This document shows positions 8,058 to 16,054 of a stretch of DNA of 64,000 nt, piece after piece. Under the pieces are notes generated by a model. That model did not search any database and was not told the DNA's origin. It worked only from the letters and a program-made list of their open reading frames with translations. The stretch's first letter is position 1. Each line of letters begins with the position of its first letter. The stretch is from positions 28,284 to 92,283 of the forward strand of contig NZ_SMZO01000013.1 of assembly GCF_004358675.1 (NCBI RefSeq), given 5' to 3'. The position numbers were made by a program, and so were the translations under genes. Source of the stretch: Meridianimarinicoccus aquatilis (GTDB lineage Bacteria; Pseudomonadota; Alphaproteobacteria; Rhodobacterales; Rhodobacteraceae).

Positions 8058-9479
8058 TCATGAATGTCGGTTTTGGTACGCGTCAAGAGCGCGCCGCCTG
8101 CCATCTTCGGCGCTCACGACCGGGTCTGGGTATGTGTCATTCGCAGACAGACCCCAACTTTGGGGGATCGCATCAAAGAACGCGCTCGCGAGTGGATCAG
8201 GGTTCGACCGGCCTTCCGCGATCCAGCGCCCCTCATACACACGATTTCGGTCAAATTTGTCCAACTGCGTTACAGGGTTGAAAACGCGAAAATACGGCGA
8301 CGCGTCTGGCCCGCTGCCTGCGACCCACTGCCAGCCCATTGCATTGGATGCCGGATCCCAATCGCGCAATGTGTCGGCGAACCAATCAAGCCCAATCTTC
8401 CAATGGCTCATCAAATGTTTGCACAGATACGAGCCGACGATCATGCGGCCCCGGTTATGCATATTTCCGGTGACGTACAACTCGCGCATCGCAGCATCGA
8501 CAAAACGGATGCCGGTACGTCCTTGTTGCCACGCGCGGACATGTGGGTGGCTGGCATCTTCATTCCAAGGAAAGGCATCCCACTCAGATCGCCAGTTGCG
8601 CGTTGTGATCTGCGGCGTGTGATAGGAAAGGTGATGGGCAAAATCACGCCAAACGAGTTCCTTGAGAAAGGTTTCAGCCCCGGACTTTCCTTGCCGCATC
8701 GCCTCTAGCCCGGCATGCCAACAGGTTCTTGCACTGATCTCGCCGAGCGTCAGGTTCTCGCTGAGCAAAGATGTCCCTGTCTTGCCGGGTATATCGCGTG
8801 CCTGCGCATAATCGTCCACGCCGTGCGCCATAAATGCCCCAAGCCGACCCTGCGCTGCCCGCTCGCCAATTGTAAAATGAGGGCGGACAATTTCGGCTCC
8901 CCGATGCATCGGCGCATCCAATGCCCAATCCGCAAGATCGTCACTCGCAGGCCAGTCCGACGGCGCAGGGATCGTCCCGGGCGTCGAAAGGGGCTCCGAC
9001 AATTCGCGGTTCTGAACCGAACGCCAAAACGGAGTGTAGACCCGATAGAACCCACCGGTCTTGGTCTCAACTGTCCACGGGTCGAACAGGACGTGCCCAG
9101 TCTTGCGGATTACCTCTAGCCCATCTTCCTCCAGCGCGTCGCGAACCTTTTCATCCCGGTTCTTGGCATCCGGATCAACAAGCACGGACCAGACAACGCT
9201 CCGGGCACCAGTCTCGCGTGCGATTTGCCGAAGTGTGGTTAACGCATCGCCGCGCCGCAGAACCAGCCGCGACCCCCGATCTTCGAGTGCCCCGGCGAGC
9301 GCGTCGGCTCCCAGACCCATTCGCCACCGCGGCACAACACCATAGCTGTCATGGACCTCGTCCATAATGAACACGGGAATAATCGGGCCGCCACGTTCAA
9401 TCGCGGCGCACAAGGCGGGGTTGTCTGCGAGCCGCATGTCGCGGCGTATCCACCAGATCGTCGGTGCGGTTTCACTCAT
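8058..9479 (-). CDS. phrB: Deoxyribodipyrimidine photolyase
   Basis: A 473-residue cryptochrome/photolyase that repairs UV-made cyclobutane pyrimidine dimers using blue light. The N-terminal antenna domain starts TIWWIRRDMRLADNPAL. The FAD-binding C-terminal domain carries ENLTLGEIS, FLKELVWRDFAHHLSYH, TGIRFVDAAMRELYVTGNMH, NRGRM and DWDPASNAMGWQWVAGSGPD, all typical of class I photolyases. The length is normal for the family. Light-exposed phototrophs often keep it next to cfa. Upstream (9480-9710) I see no further gene; a TGATCA at 9508-9513 could be part of a sigma-E promoter, but the -10 is not convincing. Confidence 0.93.
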   Translation of the reverse strand: MSETAPTIWWIRRDMRLADNPALCAAIERGGPIIPVFIMDEVHDSYGVVPRWRMGLGADALAGALEDRGSRLVLRRGDALTTLRQIARETGARSVVWSVLVDPDAKNRDEKVRDALEEDGLEVIRKTGHVLFDPWTVETKTGGFYRVYTPFWRSVQNRELSEPLSTPGTIPAPSDWPASDDLADWALDAPMHRGAEIVRPHFTIGERAAQGRLGAFMAHGVDDYAQARDIPGKTGTSLLSENLTLGEISARTCWHAGLEAMRQGKSGAETFLKELVWRDFAHHLSYHTPQITTRNWRSEWDAFPWNEDASHPHVRAWQQGRTGIRFVDAAMRELYVTGNMHNRGRMIVGSYLCKHLMSHWKIGLDWFADTLRDWDPASNAMGWQWVAGSGPDASPYFRVFNPVTQLDKFDRNRVYEGRWIAEGRSNPDPLASAFFDAIPQSWGLSANDTYPDPVVSAEDGRRRALDAYQNRHS

Positions 9480-9710
9480 AATTCTATTGGACAGTCCTGT
9501 TTATCAGTGATCAACCTAGTCCAAAGCGCATCGCGTCAAGCGCAAAGCGGCTGCCGATTGGCCTTTATGGTGCTATTCCGACCTGCATGACGCGCTGCCA
9601 GACGAAAGAACACTCCTAAAAGCTCTTTTTTCAGCGCAACGGGCAGCAAACCAGTCAAGCTGGCCGCATCGCCCGGTGGGCGGTTCAAACCATCGCCAAA
9701 AGGGAAAGCG

Positions 9711-10688
9711 TCAGCCGCTGCCAATTAGGATACCCGCCGCAAGCACCAATGCCCCGCCTAGGACAACCTGCATTGCAGCCCGAAAGAACGGTGTTTGCAT
9801 ATACCGGTTTTGAATCCACGCAATCGCCCACAATTCCACGAACACCACGATGCACGCGATCACGGTTGCCGTCCAGAAGTGCGGGATAAGGTAAGGCAGG
9901 GCGTGTCCCAGCCCGCCAACAGTGGTCATCACACCCGAGGCGACACCGCGTTTCCATGCTGCCCCGCGGCCCGAAAGCTGCCCGTCATCCGATGCGGCTT
10001 CGGTAAAGCCCATCGAGATACCCGCCCCGACCGACGCGGCGAGCCCGACAAGAAATGTTGTCCACGTGTCCTGCGTCGCGAACGCCGTGGCAAAGATCGG
10101 CGCCAGTGTCGAAACGGACCCGTCCATCAACCCCGCAAGGCCCGGTTGGACCCAAGTCAGCAAAAACTTGCGCTGTTCCGTTTGCGCTTCGGTATCACGG
10201 GCTTCGTCGGTCAGGTGTTCCTTCACCAACTCACCCGCCCGGGTTTCATGCCCGGCTTCGGCGGCGGCAAGATTGTTCAGCAAGGCCCGTGTGTCGGCAT
10301 CGCGACTGCGTTGTGCCGCAACCTCGTAAAAGCGCTGCGCATCGCGTTCCATGATTTCGGCCTGCGCCCGCATGTCTTCAATGGACAACGTTTGCGATAG
10401 CCAGACCGGGCGGCGGTTATAATAATCCGCCACATGTTCGCGCCGGATCAACGGAATGTCATCGCCAAAACGGGTTTTGTGCAAAGCGATAAGCCGCTGC
10501 GCGTGACCCTCTTCTTCAGTGGCCATGCCATCGAAAACGGCGGCACTGGCGGGGAATTCTTCACGCAGATGGGCGGCGAAACCGCGATAGATGCGGCTAT
10601 CGTCTTCTTCCGACGAAATGGCGAGAGCCAGCACTTCTTGTTCTGACAAGTCAGAGAAGTGGCGCTTGCTGGACAGAAAATGGATCAT
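9711..10688 (-). CDS. mbfA: MbfA: membrane-bound ferritin-like iron exporter (erythrin-VIT1 fusion)
   Basis: A 325-residue fusion. The N-terminal ~160 residues are a ferritin/rubrerythrin-like four-helix di-iron domain with Glu...EExxH motifs (SSEEDDSRIY, MATEEEGHAQRL, MERDAQRFYEVAA, AAAEAGHETRAG). The C-terminal ~150 residues are a VIT1/CCC1-like membrane domain (GLAGLMDGSVSTLAPIFATAF; GFTEAASDDGQ). In Bradyrhizobium and Agrobacterium, MbfA exports iron and is repressed by Irr under low iron. A perfect Irr-type box lies 20 bp upstream of the start, which strongly supports both the identity and the regulation. It is divergent from ssrA. Confidence 0.93.
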   Translation of the reverse strand: MIHFLSSKRHFSDLSEQEVLALAISSEEDDSRIYRGFAAHLREEFPASAAVFDGMATEEEGHAQRLIALHKTRFGDDIPLIRREHVADYYNRRPVWLSQTLSIEDMRAQAEIMERDAQRFYEVAAQRSRDADTRALLNNLAAAEAGHETRAGELVKEHLTDEARDTEAQTEQRKFLLTWVQPGLAGLMDGSVSTLAPIFATAFATQDTWTTFLVGLAASVGAGISMGFTEAASDDGQLSGRGAAWKRGVASGVMTTVGGLGHALPYLIPHFWTATVIACIVVFVELWAIAWIQNRYMQTPFFRAAMQVVLGGALVLAAGILIGSG

Positions 10689-10708
10689 GAGAAACCTGCA
10701 TTTGCTTG

Positions 10709-10725
10709 TTTAGAATAATTCTAAA
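10709..10725. promoter_or_regulatory. Irr box (iron control element, ICE) before mbfA
   Basis: The 17-bp palindrome TTTAGAATAATTCTAAA matches the published Irr/ICE consensus of alphaproteobacteria (TTTAGAA-N3-TTCTAAA). It ends 20 bp upstream of the mbfA ATG. Irr bound here in iron-poor cells would block mbfA. The site lies about 50 bp upstream of the proposed ssrA -35 on the other strand, so effects on tmRNA transcription are possible but not shown. Confidence 0.85.
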
Positions 10726-10774
10726 TGTGGGCAGTCGAAACTTCAAGTCTGTGCGCATCAGGCTGCAAGCCTGC

Positions 10775-10803
10775 TTGCAAGATGCGCCCGGCTTGCCTAT
10801 CTT
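10775..10803 (+). promoter_or_regulatory. Candidate sigma-70 type promoter of ssrA
   Basis: TTGCAA (10775-10780) and TATCTT (10798-10803) are separated by 17 bp and lie just before the tmRNA acceptor piece. Each hexamer matches the consensus at four of six places. Transcription would start near 10809-10811. This is a prediction from spacing and position only. Confidence 0.4.
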
Positions 10804-10807
10804 TACA

Positions 10808-11120
10808 TTGTTCTTCGGAACTATGGCGATAAACGCGCTCGTAATAAGCGGCTCGGACCCGGGGGCGGTACCCGGCGGCTCCACCAACATTCCGTCATTT
10901 GCGGAAGATGGGGCCGAAATAGGATCGACGGACGTCTAAAGGAGTAGCCTTTGCTCGGTGAGGTACCACCGTTATCGGTCCGAAAAGTACAATTGCAAAT
11001 GACAATCGTGCTCCGGTGGCTGTTGCTGCGTAAGCAGTAATGACATCGAAACTTAAGCCCTTGCGCCTAGCAGCGTAAGGCGGGGTTCGCAGGCACCTGG
11101 CAACAGAAGCCTGCACTTCC
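10808..11120 (+). ncRNA. ssrA: Two-piece (circularly permuted) tmRNA
   Basis: The acceptor piece comes first and ends with CCA at 10884-10886. After a 23-nt spacer the coding piece starts GGGGCCGAAAT at 10910. The two pieces form the acceptor stem: GGGGCCG (10910-10916) pairs with CGGCTCC (10876-10882) with one G-U, followed by A-CCA. The T arm is CCGGG-7 nt-CCCGG. The tag frame runs from GCA 10995 to TAA 11031-11033 and reads ANDNRAPVAVAA. Stems CCTTGCGC/GCGTAAGG and GCAGGC/GCCTGC follow the tag. This order is the alphaproteobacterial permuted form, in which the loop is cut out of the precursor. It rescues stalled ribosomes with SmpB. Outer ends are approximate. Confidence 0.93.
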
Positions 11121-11208
11121 CTCCCCCATTCCCAATCAAATTTGAAACTCTTGTGACAAGCGGCCTGATCCATTGCCGAACAGTTGGGGCGCGTGTTCTA
11201 TCGCCTTC

Positions 11209-12477
11209 ATGACCCCTTCGGCACACTCTCTCACAGACCTGGCGCATGTCTTTGGACGTATCGGCCTGCTGTCCTTTGGCGGGCCTGCGGCGCAGATCGC
11301 CTTGATGCATCGCGAATTGGTGGAAAACCGGCGCTGGATGACAGAGGGTGAGTTCTTGCGCGCCGTGTCTTTTTGCATGCTCTTGCCCGGTCCTGAGGCG
11401 ATGCAATTGGCCACCTATGCCGGGTGGCGACTGCGCGGCGTGCCCGGCGGGCTGATCGGCGGCCTGCTGTTCGTTCTCCCCGGAGCGCTGCTCATTGCCG
11501 CGCTTGCCCTGCTCTATGGCAATTACGGGACCCTTCCTGTGGTGCAGGCAGCCTTTCTTGGCGTGAAGGCCACTGTGGTTGTGATCGTTGTGCAAGCCGT
11601 GCTGTCGCTGGCCCGGCGAACGTTGATGCGCCCTGATCGTTGGACGCTTGCCGCTTTGTCTTTCGTGGCCATTTTCGCGCTGAAATGGCCGTTCCCGGTG
11701 ATCATTCTGCTTGCCGGCGCCTACGGTTTCGCAACTGCAAAGGGCGGATCGCGCGCCGCACCGCCACCACTGCCCCCGTCTTGCCTGACCCGAACCGTCG
11801 TTATTTGGGGTGGGTTGTGGAGTGCGCCGATAATTGCGCTTTGGATCGCGGGTGCGCATTTTCTGACAGATTTGGCACTCTTTTTTGCCAAGCTGGCGCT
11901 TGTGACCTTCGGTGGCGCATATGCCGTACTGGCCTATATGACCCAGACCGTGGTCAGCGAAAAAGGGTGGATCGATACCGCGCAAATGATCGACGCCCTG
12001 GGTCTGGCCGAAACCACGCCCGGCCCGCTGATCCTTGTCACCCAATTTGTCGGCATGCTGGCTGGCGATGCGCAGGGTGGCCCGGTACTGGCCCTGCTGG
12101 CCGGGGTGCTTGTGCTTTGGGTCACCTTCGTGCCCTGTTTCCTCTGGATTTTCGCGGGCGCACCTTATGTGGACTGGATCGACCAAAAGCCGCGCCTGTC
12201 CGGCGCACTCTCAGCTATTACTGCGGCTGTTGTGGGTGTCATCCTAAACCTGTCGGTATGGTTCGCTGCGCATGTGTTTTTCGCTGACATCGGCACTGTG
12301 CAAATTGGCCCGCTTCGGGTGATGCGGCCTGTATTGGACAGTTTCGGCCCGGATGCAGCCGCGCTGTGCTGTGCCGCAGTTGTGATGATCTGGTGCCGCT
12401 GGCCCCTCCCGACTGTTCTGGCATGCGCGGCCGTAGCCGGCGCAGGGATCAGGTTTACCGGCCTATCATCACTTTGA
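11209..12477 (+). CDS. chrA: Chromate transporter, two-domain ChrA type
   Basis: A 422-residue inner-membrane protein of the CHR family, with two homologous halves (residues ~15-185 and ~215-415). The first half has FGRIGLLSFGGPAAQIALMH and MLLPGPEAMQLATYAGW. The second has FAKLALVTFGGAYAVLAYM and LAETTPGPLILVTQFVG. These repeated PGP motifs are diagnostic. Characterised members pump chromate out of the cell with proton coupling; the substrate here is inferred. The frame is open back to a TTG at 11173, but ATG 11209 (MTPSAHSLTDLA) fits homologous starts better. Neither has a strong ribosome-binding site. It sits between ssrA and sspB. Confidence 0.88.
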   Translation: MTPSAHSLTDLAHVFGRIGLLSFGGPAAQIALMHRELVENRRWMTEGEFLRAVSFCMLLPGPEAMQLATYAGWRLRGVPGGLIGGLLFVLPGALLIAALALLYGNYGTLPVVQAAFLGVKATVVVIVVQAVLSLARRTLMRPDRWTLAALSFVAIFALKWPFPVIILLAGAYGFATAKGGSRAAPPPLPPSCLTRTVVIWGGLWSAPIIALWIAGAHFLTDLALFFAKLALVTFGGAYAVLAYMTQTVVSEKGWIDTAQMIDALGLAETTPGPLILVTQFVGMLAGDAQGGPVLALLAGVLVLWVTFVPCFLWIFAGAPYVDWIDQKPRLSGALSAITAAVVGVILNLSVWFAAHVFFADIGTVQIGPLRVMRPVLDSFGPDAAALCCAAVVMIWCRWPLPTVLACAAVAGAGIRFTGLSSL

Positions 12478-12543
12478 CGCGGCAAAGGCCCTTTTCATTC
12501 CCGCACCGCATCCGCTAGACCTAAGTCAAAGAGAGGGCGGCCC

Positions 12544-13032
12544 ATGTCACGCAGTATCGATTACGGAAACCTGATGCACCGCGCGATGCGGACGTTGATC
12601 CAGAACGTTCTGGCGGATATCGCCCAGAATGGTCTGCCGGGCGAGCATCACTTTTTCATAACCTTCGACACGCTGCATCCCGAGGTACAACTGGCCGATT
12701 GGCTGTCTGACCGCTATCCCGAAGAAATGACAATCGTCATCCAGCACTGGTTCGACAACCTGACAGTTACGGATGAAGGCTTTGCAATCACGCTGAATTT
12801 CGGCGATCGCCCCGAACCCATGTACATCCCATATGACGCGATTCGCACGTTTGTGGATCCGTCTGTCGAATTTGGCCTGCGCTTTGAAACGCAGGAGTCA
12901 GACGATGATGACGACGACGATGGCGATGATTTTGAAGATATCGGTGCCCCCATGGCCGAAGACGTGCCCGCAAAGGGGCATGAGGGCAAGCAAGACGCCG
13001 AAATCGTCAGCCTCGACAAGTTTCGCAAGTAA
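12544..13032 (+). CDS. sspB: SspB-like ClpXP adaptor (alphaproteobacterial type)
   Basis: A 162-residue protein of the alphaproteobacterial SspB family, which binds ssrA-tagged proteins and hands them to the ClpXP protease. The folded tag-binding part is residues 1-120 (HHFFITFDTLHPEVQLADWLSDRYPEEMTIVIQH; NFGDRPEPMYIPYDAI). A long acidic linker follows (DDDDDDDGDDFED). The tail AEIVSLDKFRK is the ClpX-docking XB motif. It lies 1.4 kb downstream of ssrA, which makes the tag it would recognise, with only chrA between them. It is followed by fumC at a distance of 79 bp. Confidence 0.9.
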   Translation: MSRSIDYGNLMHRAMRTLIQNVLADIAQNGLPGEHHFFITFDTLHPEVQLADWLSDRYPEEMTIVIQHWFDNLTVTDEGFAITLNFGDRPEPMYIPYDAIRTFVDPSVEFGLRFETQESDDDDDDDGDDFEDIGAPMAEDVPAKGHEGKQDAEIVSLDKFRK

Positions 13033-13111
13033 CTGCGGCTTCGCTGCAATTGCCCCCGGCCGCCCCGCGCCATAAACAACGGGCAAACACTTGGCTGAGA
13101 GGACAGTTCAA

Positions 13112-14506
13112 ATGACCGCAACCCGCACCGAAACCGACAGCTTCGGCCCGCTTGAGGTTCCCACCGACAAGTACTGGGGCGCACAGACACAGCGCAGCCT
13201 GATGAACTTTCCCATCGGCTGGGAAAAACAGCCAATCGCCATCGTCCGCGCTCTTGGCGTGATCAAACAGGCCTGTGCCCAGGCCAACGTCAAACTTGGC
13301 GATCTGGATGAAGAGCGGGGCGCAGCCATCGTGCAAGCCGCCTCCGAAGTGGTTGCAGGCAAGTTCGACGACAACTTTCCGCTTGTTGTGTGGCAAACTG
13401 GGTCCGGCACCCAGTCGAACATGAACTCGAACGAAGTAATTGCAAACCGCGCGATCGAAATCTTGGGCGGCACCATCGGCAGTAAAGACCCCGTGCATCC
13501 GAACGATCACTGCAACATGGGCCAGTCGTCAAACGACACATTCCCAACCGCGATGCATGTTGCCGCCGCCATGACCGTGCGTGATGTTTTGTTGCCCGGC
13601 CTCGAAAAACTGGCAAGCGGGCTGGAGGCGAAATCCGCCGAATTCAAAGACATCATCAAGATCGGCCGCACGCACACGCAAGATGCAACGCCCCTGACCT
13701 TGGGTCAGGAATTCTCGGGGTATGCGCATCAGGTTCGTCAGGGCATCGCCCGCATCAACGCGGCACTACCCGGTATCTATGAGTTGGCACAGGGCGGCAC
13801 AGCCGTTGGAACCGGTTTGAACACCAAGCCCGGCTGGGGCGAAATGGTTGCGGCCAACATGGCTGAAATCACTGATCTGCCTTTCGTGACAGCCCCAAAC
13901 AAGTTTGAAGCACTGGCCGCCCACGACGCCATGGTGTTCATGTCCGGCGCCATCGCGACCGTGGCCGGCTCTTGCTACAAAATCGCAAACGACATCCGTT
14001 TCCTTGGTTCTGGTCCCCGGTCCGGTCTGGGCGAATTGATCCTGCCCGAAAACGAACCCGGTTCGTCGATCATGCCCGGCAAGGTCAACCCGACCCAAGC
14101 CGAAGCGCTGACCCAAGTCGCGGCGCATGTCATGGGCAATGATGCCGCGATCAAGTTCGCCGGAAGCCAAGGGCATTTCGAGTTGAACGTTTATAATCCG
14201 ATGATGTCCTATAACTTGCTGCAATCCATGCAGCTTCTGGGCGACGCCGCAGACAGCTTCACAGAACGGATGCTGATGGGCATCAAGGCGAATGAACCGC
14301 GCATTGAAAAGCTGATGACCGAGTCGCTGATGCTGGTGACCGCGCTGGCGCCGACAATCGGCTATGACAATGCGACCAAGGTTGCCAAGACCGCGCACAA
14401 GAACGGCACGACCCTCAAGGAAGAGGCAATCGCGCTTGGCTTTGTGGACGAAGCAACCTTTGACGCGGTCGTTCGGCCCGAACAAATGATCGGCCCAAAG
14501 GCCTGA
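13112..14506 (+). CDS. fumC: Fumarate hydratase class II
   Basis: A 464-residue iron-independent fumarase that hydrates fumarate to malate in the TCA cycle. The start [17 protein letters not shown] at ATG 13112 is preceded by AGAGGA. Conserved parts are [59 protein letters not shown] and the superfamily signature [13 protein letters not shown]. The length matches the family (460-470 aa). It is the first gene of a run of closely spaced genes to 17168, though the following genes have no known TCA role. Confidence 0.96.
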   Translation: MTATRTETDSFGPLEVPTDKYWGAQTQRSLMNFPIGWEKQPIAIVRALGVIKQACAQANVKLGDLDEERGAAIVQAASEVVAGKFDDNFPLVVWQTGSGTQSNMNSNEVIANRAIEILGGTIGSKDPVHPNDHCNMGQSSNDTFPTAMHVAAAMTVRDVLLPGLEKLASGLEAKSAEFKDIIKIGRTHTQDATPLTLGQEFSGYAHQVRQGIARINAALPGIYELAQGGTAVGTGLNTKPGWGEMVAANMAEITDLPFVTAPNKFEALAAHDAMVFMSGAIATVAGSCYKIANDIRFLGSGPRSGLGELILPENEPGSSIMPGKVNPTQAEALTQVAAHVMGNDAAIKFAGSQGHFELNVYNPMMSYNLLQSMQLLGDAADSFTERMLMGIKANEPRIEKLMTESLMLVTALAPTIGYDNATKVAKTAHKNGTTLKEEAIALGFVDEATFDAVVRPEQMIGPKA

Positions 14507-14508
14507 TC

Positions 14509-14703
14509 TTGGCGGATCAGCCCATAAACCTGAACCGCGCGCGCAAGGCGCGTGCGCGGCTCGACAAAGCGCGAAAATCGAACGAAAACGCGCTAAAGTT
14601 TGGGCGAACCAAAGCGCAGAAGGCACAGGAAACGGCGGAGCGGACGCGGGTGCATACGAGTCTTGACGCCCATCGCAAAGACAATGACGAGAGCGACGCA
14701 TGA
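14509..14703 (+). CDS. DUF4169 small basic protein
   Basis: A 64-residue, highly basic protein (INLNRARKARARLDKARKSNENALKFGRTKAQK). The Arg/Lys/Ala-rich N-terminus and the NALKFGRTKAQK segment match DUF4169, a short family of Rhodobacteraceae and relatives with no known function. The start is TTG at 14509, 2 bp after the fumC stop; no in-frame ATG exists. The stop overlaps the next ATG by 4 bp. A nucleic-acid or ribosome contact is possible given the charge, but this is a guess. Confidence 0.8.
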   Translation: MADQPINLNRARKARARLDKARKSNENALKFGRTKAQKAQETAERTRVHTSLDAHRKDNDESDA

Positions 14704-14945
14704 CCGATGCACGCCCCCGCAAACGGTCGCTCACCCTCAAGGGCCACCAAACCAGCGTCTCGCTCGAAGATGCGTTCTGGATCTCGTTTCGGGATATCGC
14801 CAATGCCCAAGGCAAGGCCGTGAACGCACTGGCCGCAGAGATAGACGCCGCGCGCGGGCTGGATTGCGGGCTTGCCTCAGCGATCCGTGTTTTCGTTCTG
14901 AACCATTATCGCGACGCCGTGGCCATAATGGACCAAGAGACGTGA
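14700..14945 (+). CDS. Ribbon-helix-helix domain protein (RHH_4 type)
   Basis: An 81-residue protein beginning MTDARPRKRSLTLKGHQTSVSLEDAFWISFRDIA. The KRSLTLKGHQTSVSLE beta-strand, followed by two helices (EDAFWISFRDIANAQGK; VNALAAEIDAAR), fits the RHH_4 family, which includes small predicted DNA-binding proteins. Homologues are commonly paired with DUF4169 in Rhodobacteraceae. ATG overlaps the DUF4169 stop by 4 bp (ATGA), and its own stop overlaps the GTG start of the glycosyltransferase, so translation of the four genes is probably coupled. Confidence 0.8.
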   Translation: MTDARPRKRSLTLKGHQTSVSLEDAFWISFRDIANAQGKAVNALAAEIDAARGLDCGLASAIRVFVLNHYRDAVAIMDQET

Positions 14946-16054
14946 CCTGCGAGGTCCGGGTTGAAACGCTGGCCGGGCTTCGCTTGCCGCAGAGCTTCCC
15001 ACTCCGCCGCGATCACGTCGTCGCGCAGGCCCACCAGACGGCGGACTACCTAGCGAAGTACGACCGCCGCACGCTGTTCTATGACTGCCAGTACGACACA
15101 GCGCGAGGGCAGTTTCTGATCACAGCACCAAGATTGTTGAACCTCTGGCCCGTGCTTCGCGATGGGCTTCGCATTGGGGGGCGGCCCGTGCGCGGACTGC
15201 GCCGCAAGGTATTTCCGAAGTGCGAAATCATCAGCGCAAAGGCCCCTTTGGGCCCGGTAAGCGTGGTGTTTGAAGAAAGTGATCTGACCGTCTCACCCCG
15301 GCGCTTGGACACTGCCCCGTTTAACGGCGCAAATGCCATCATCACCATGAGCAAGAACAACCCGCTGGACTGGATCGCCGATTGGGCCCGGTTCTACGTC
15401 AAGGCACACGGGCTGACTGCCGTGTTGTTCATCGACAATGGATCAGACACCTATACCCCAGCCCAACTGACCCAAACGCTGGCCGCTGTGGACGGTTTGC
15501 ACCATGCCACGATCTTAAGCGCCCCATTCGCCTATGGCCCGCTCGTGTCGGGACGTGCGGCAAAGATCAAACCCAATTTCCTGAAATCCGCGATGCTGAA
15601 CATGGCACGATGCGGTCCGCTTTCTCGTGCGAACGCTGTCCTGAACGTTGATATCGACGAGCTGGTACAAGGCCCGGAAGGCACATCACTGTTTGATGCC
15701 GCCCGGTCCGCATGGCACGGCACATTGAACATCGGCGGAGAGTTCGTCTTTCCTGCGCCGGGCACGTCTGGCCCGGCCCCGCAACGCGTCCATACGTTCC
15801 GCGCAATCCCGCCACGCATCTCAACACGTAAGTGGGCAGCACGGCCGACCGGAATACTCAGCAAAATGGGCTGGTTTGTGCATCAGGTCGGCGGGGAGCC
15901 ATTCAGGCTGGTTCCCGAAAGCCGCGATTTTCGACTTGTGCATTGCAGCGCAGCCAACTTGAACTGGTTTCGCGGTCCGGACTCTGCCCAGACCGACACA
16001 CTGCGCCCGGACGCAACACTGCACGCCATGATGGACCAGGTTTTCAATGACTGA
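14942..16054 (+). CDS. Glycosyltransferase family 2-like protein, copy 1
   Basis: A 370-residue predicted glycosyltransferase. NNPLDWIADWARFYVKAHG and then AVLFIDNGSDTYT match the nucleotide-sugar-binding start of the Glyco_tranf_2_4 family (xNExxxxxEWxxxHxxxG...DNxSxD). NVDIDELVQG has the metal-binding acidic motif. The start is GTG 14942, overlapping the upstream stop as GTGA; no ATG lies near. It is a clear paralogue of the next gene (about the same length, shared TAPRxLNLW, NxDIDE and FPAPGT-type blocks). Sugar donor and acceptor are unknown; cell-surface polysaccharide is a fair guess. Confidence 0.8.
   Translation: MTCEVRVETLAGLRLPQSFPLRRDHVVAQAHQTADYLAKYDRRTLFYDCQYDTARGQFLITAPRLLNLWPVLRDGLRIGGRPVRGLRRKVFPKCEIISAKAPLGPVSVVFEESDLTVSPRRLDTAPFNGANAIITMSKNNPLDWIADWARFYVKAHGLTAVLFIDNGSDTYTPAQLTQTLAAVDGLHHATILSAPFAYGPLVSGRAAKIKPNFLKSAMLNMARCGPLSRANAVLNVDIDELVQGPEGTSLFDAARSAWHGTLNIGGEFVFPAPGTSGPAPQRVHTFRAIPPRISTRKWAARPTGILSKMGWFVHQVGGEPFRLVPESRDFRLVHCSAANLNWFRGPDSAQTDTLRPDATLHAMMDQVFND

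Noticed and set aside
9480..9520. A sigma-E (RpoE) promoter before phrB
   Set aside because: TGATCA is present at 9508-9513, but no matching -10 at the right distance is convincing, so it is not listed as a feature.
9536..9724. A 62-codon minus-strand frame between phrB and mbfA
   Set aside because: It has no ribosome-binding site, overlaps the mbfA end and shows no family I know. It may be chance.
10651..10939. Open frames on both strands over the mbfA-ssrA gap
   Set aside because: They lie over the Irr box and the tmRNA acceptor piece. Their apparent conservation comes from the RNA gene and not from a protein.
11053..12186. A 377-codon frame antisense to chrA and the tmRNA end
   Set aside because: His/Gln/Arg-rich shadow without domain likeness, running into an RNA gene.
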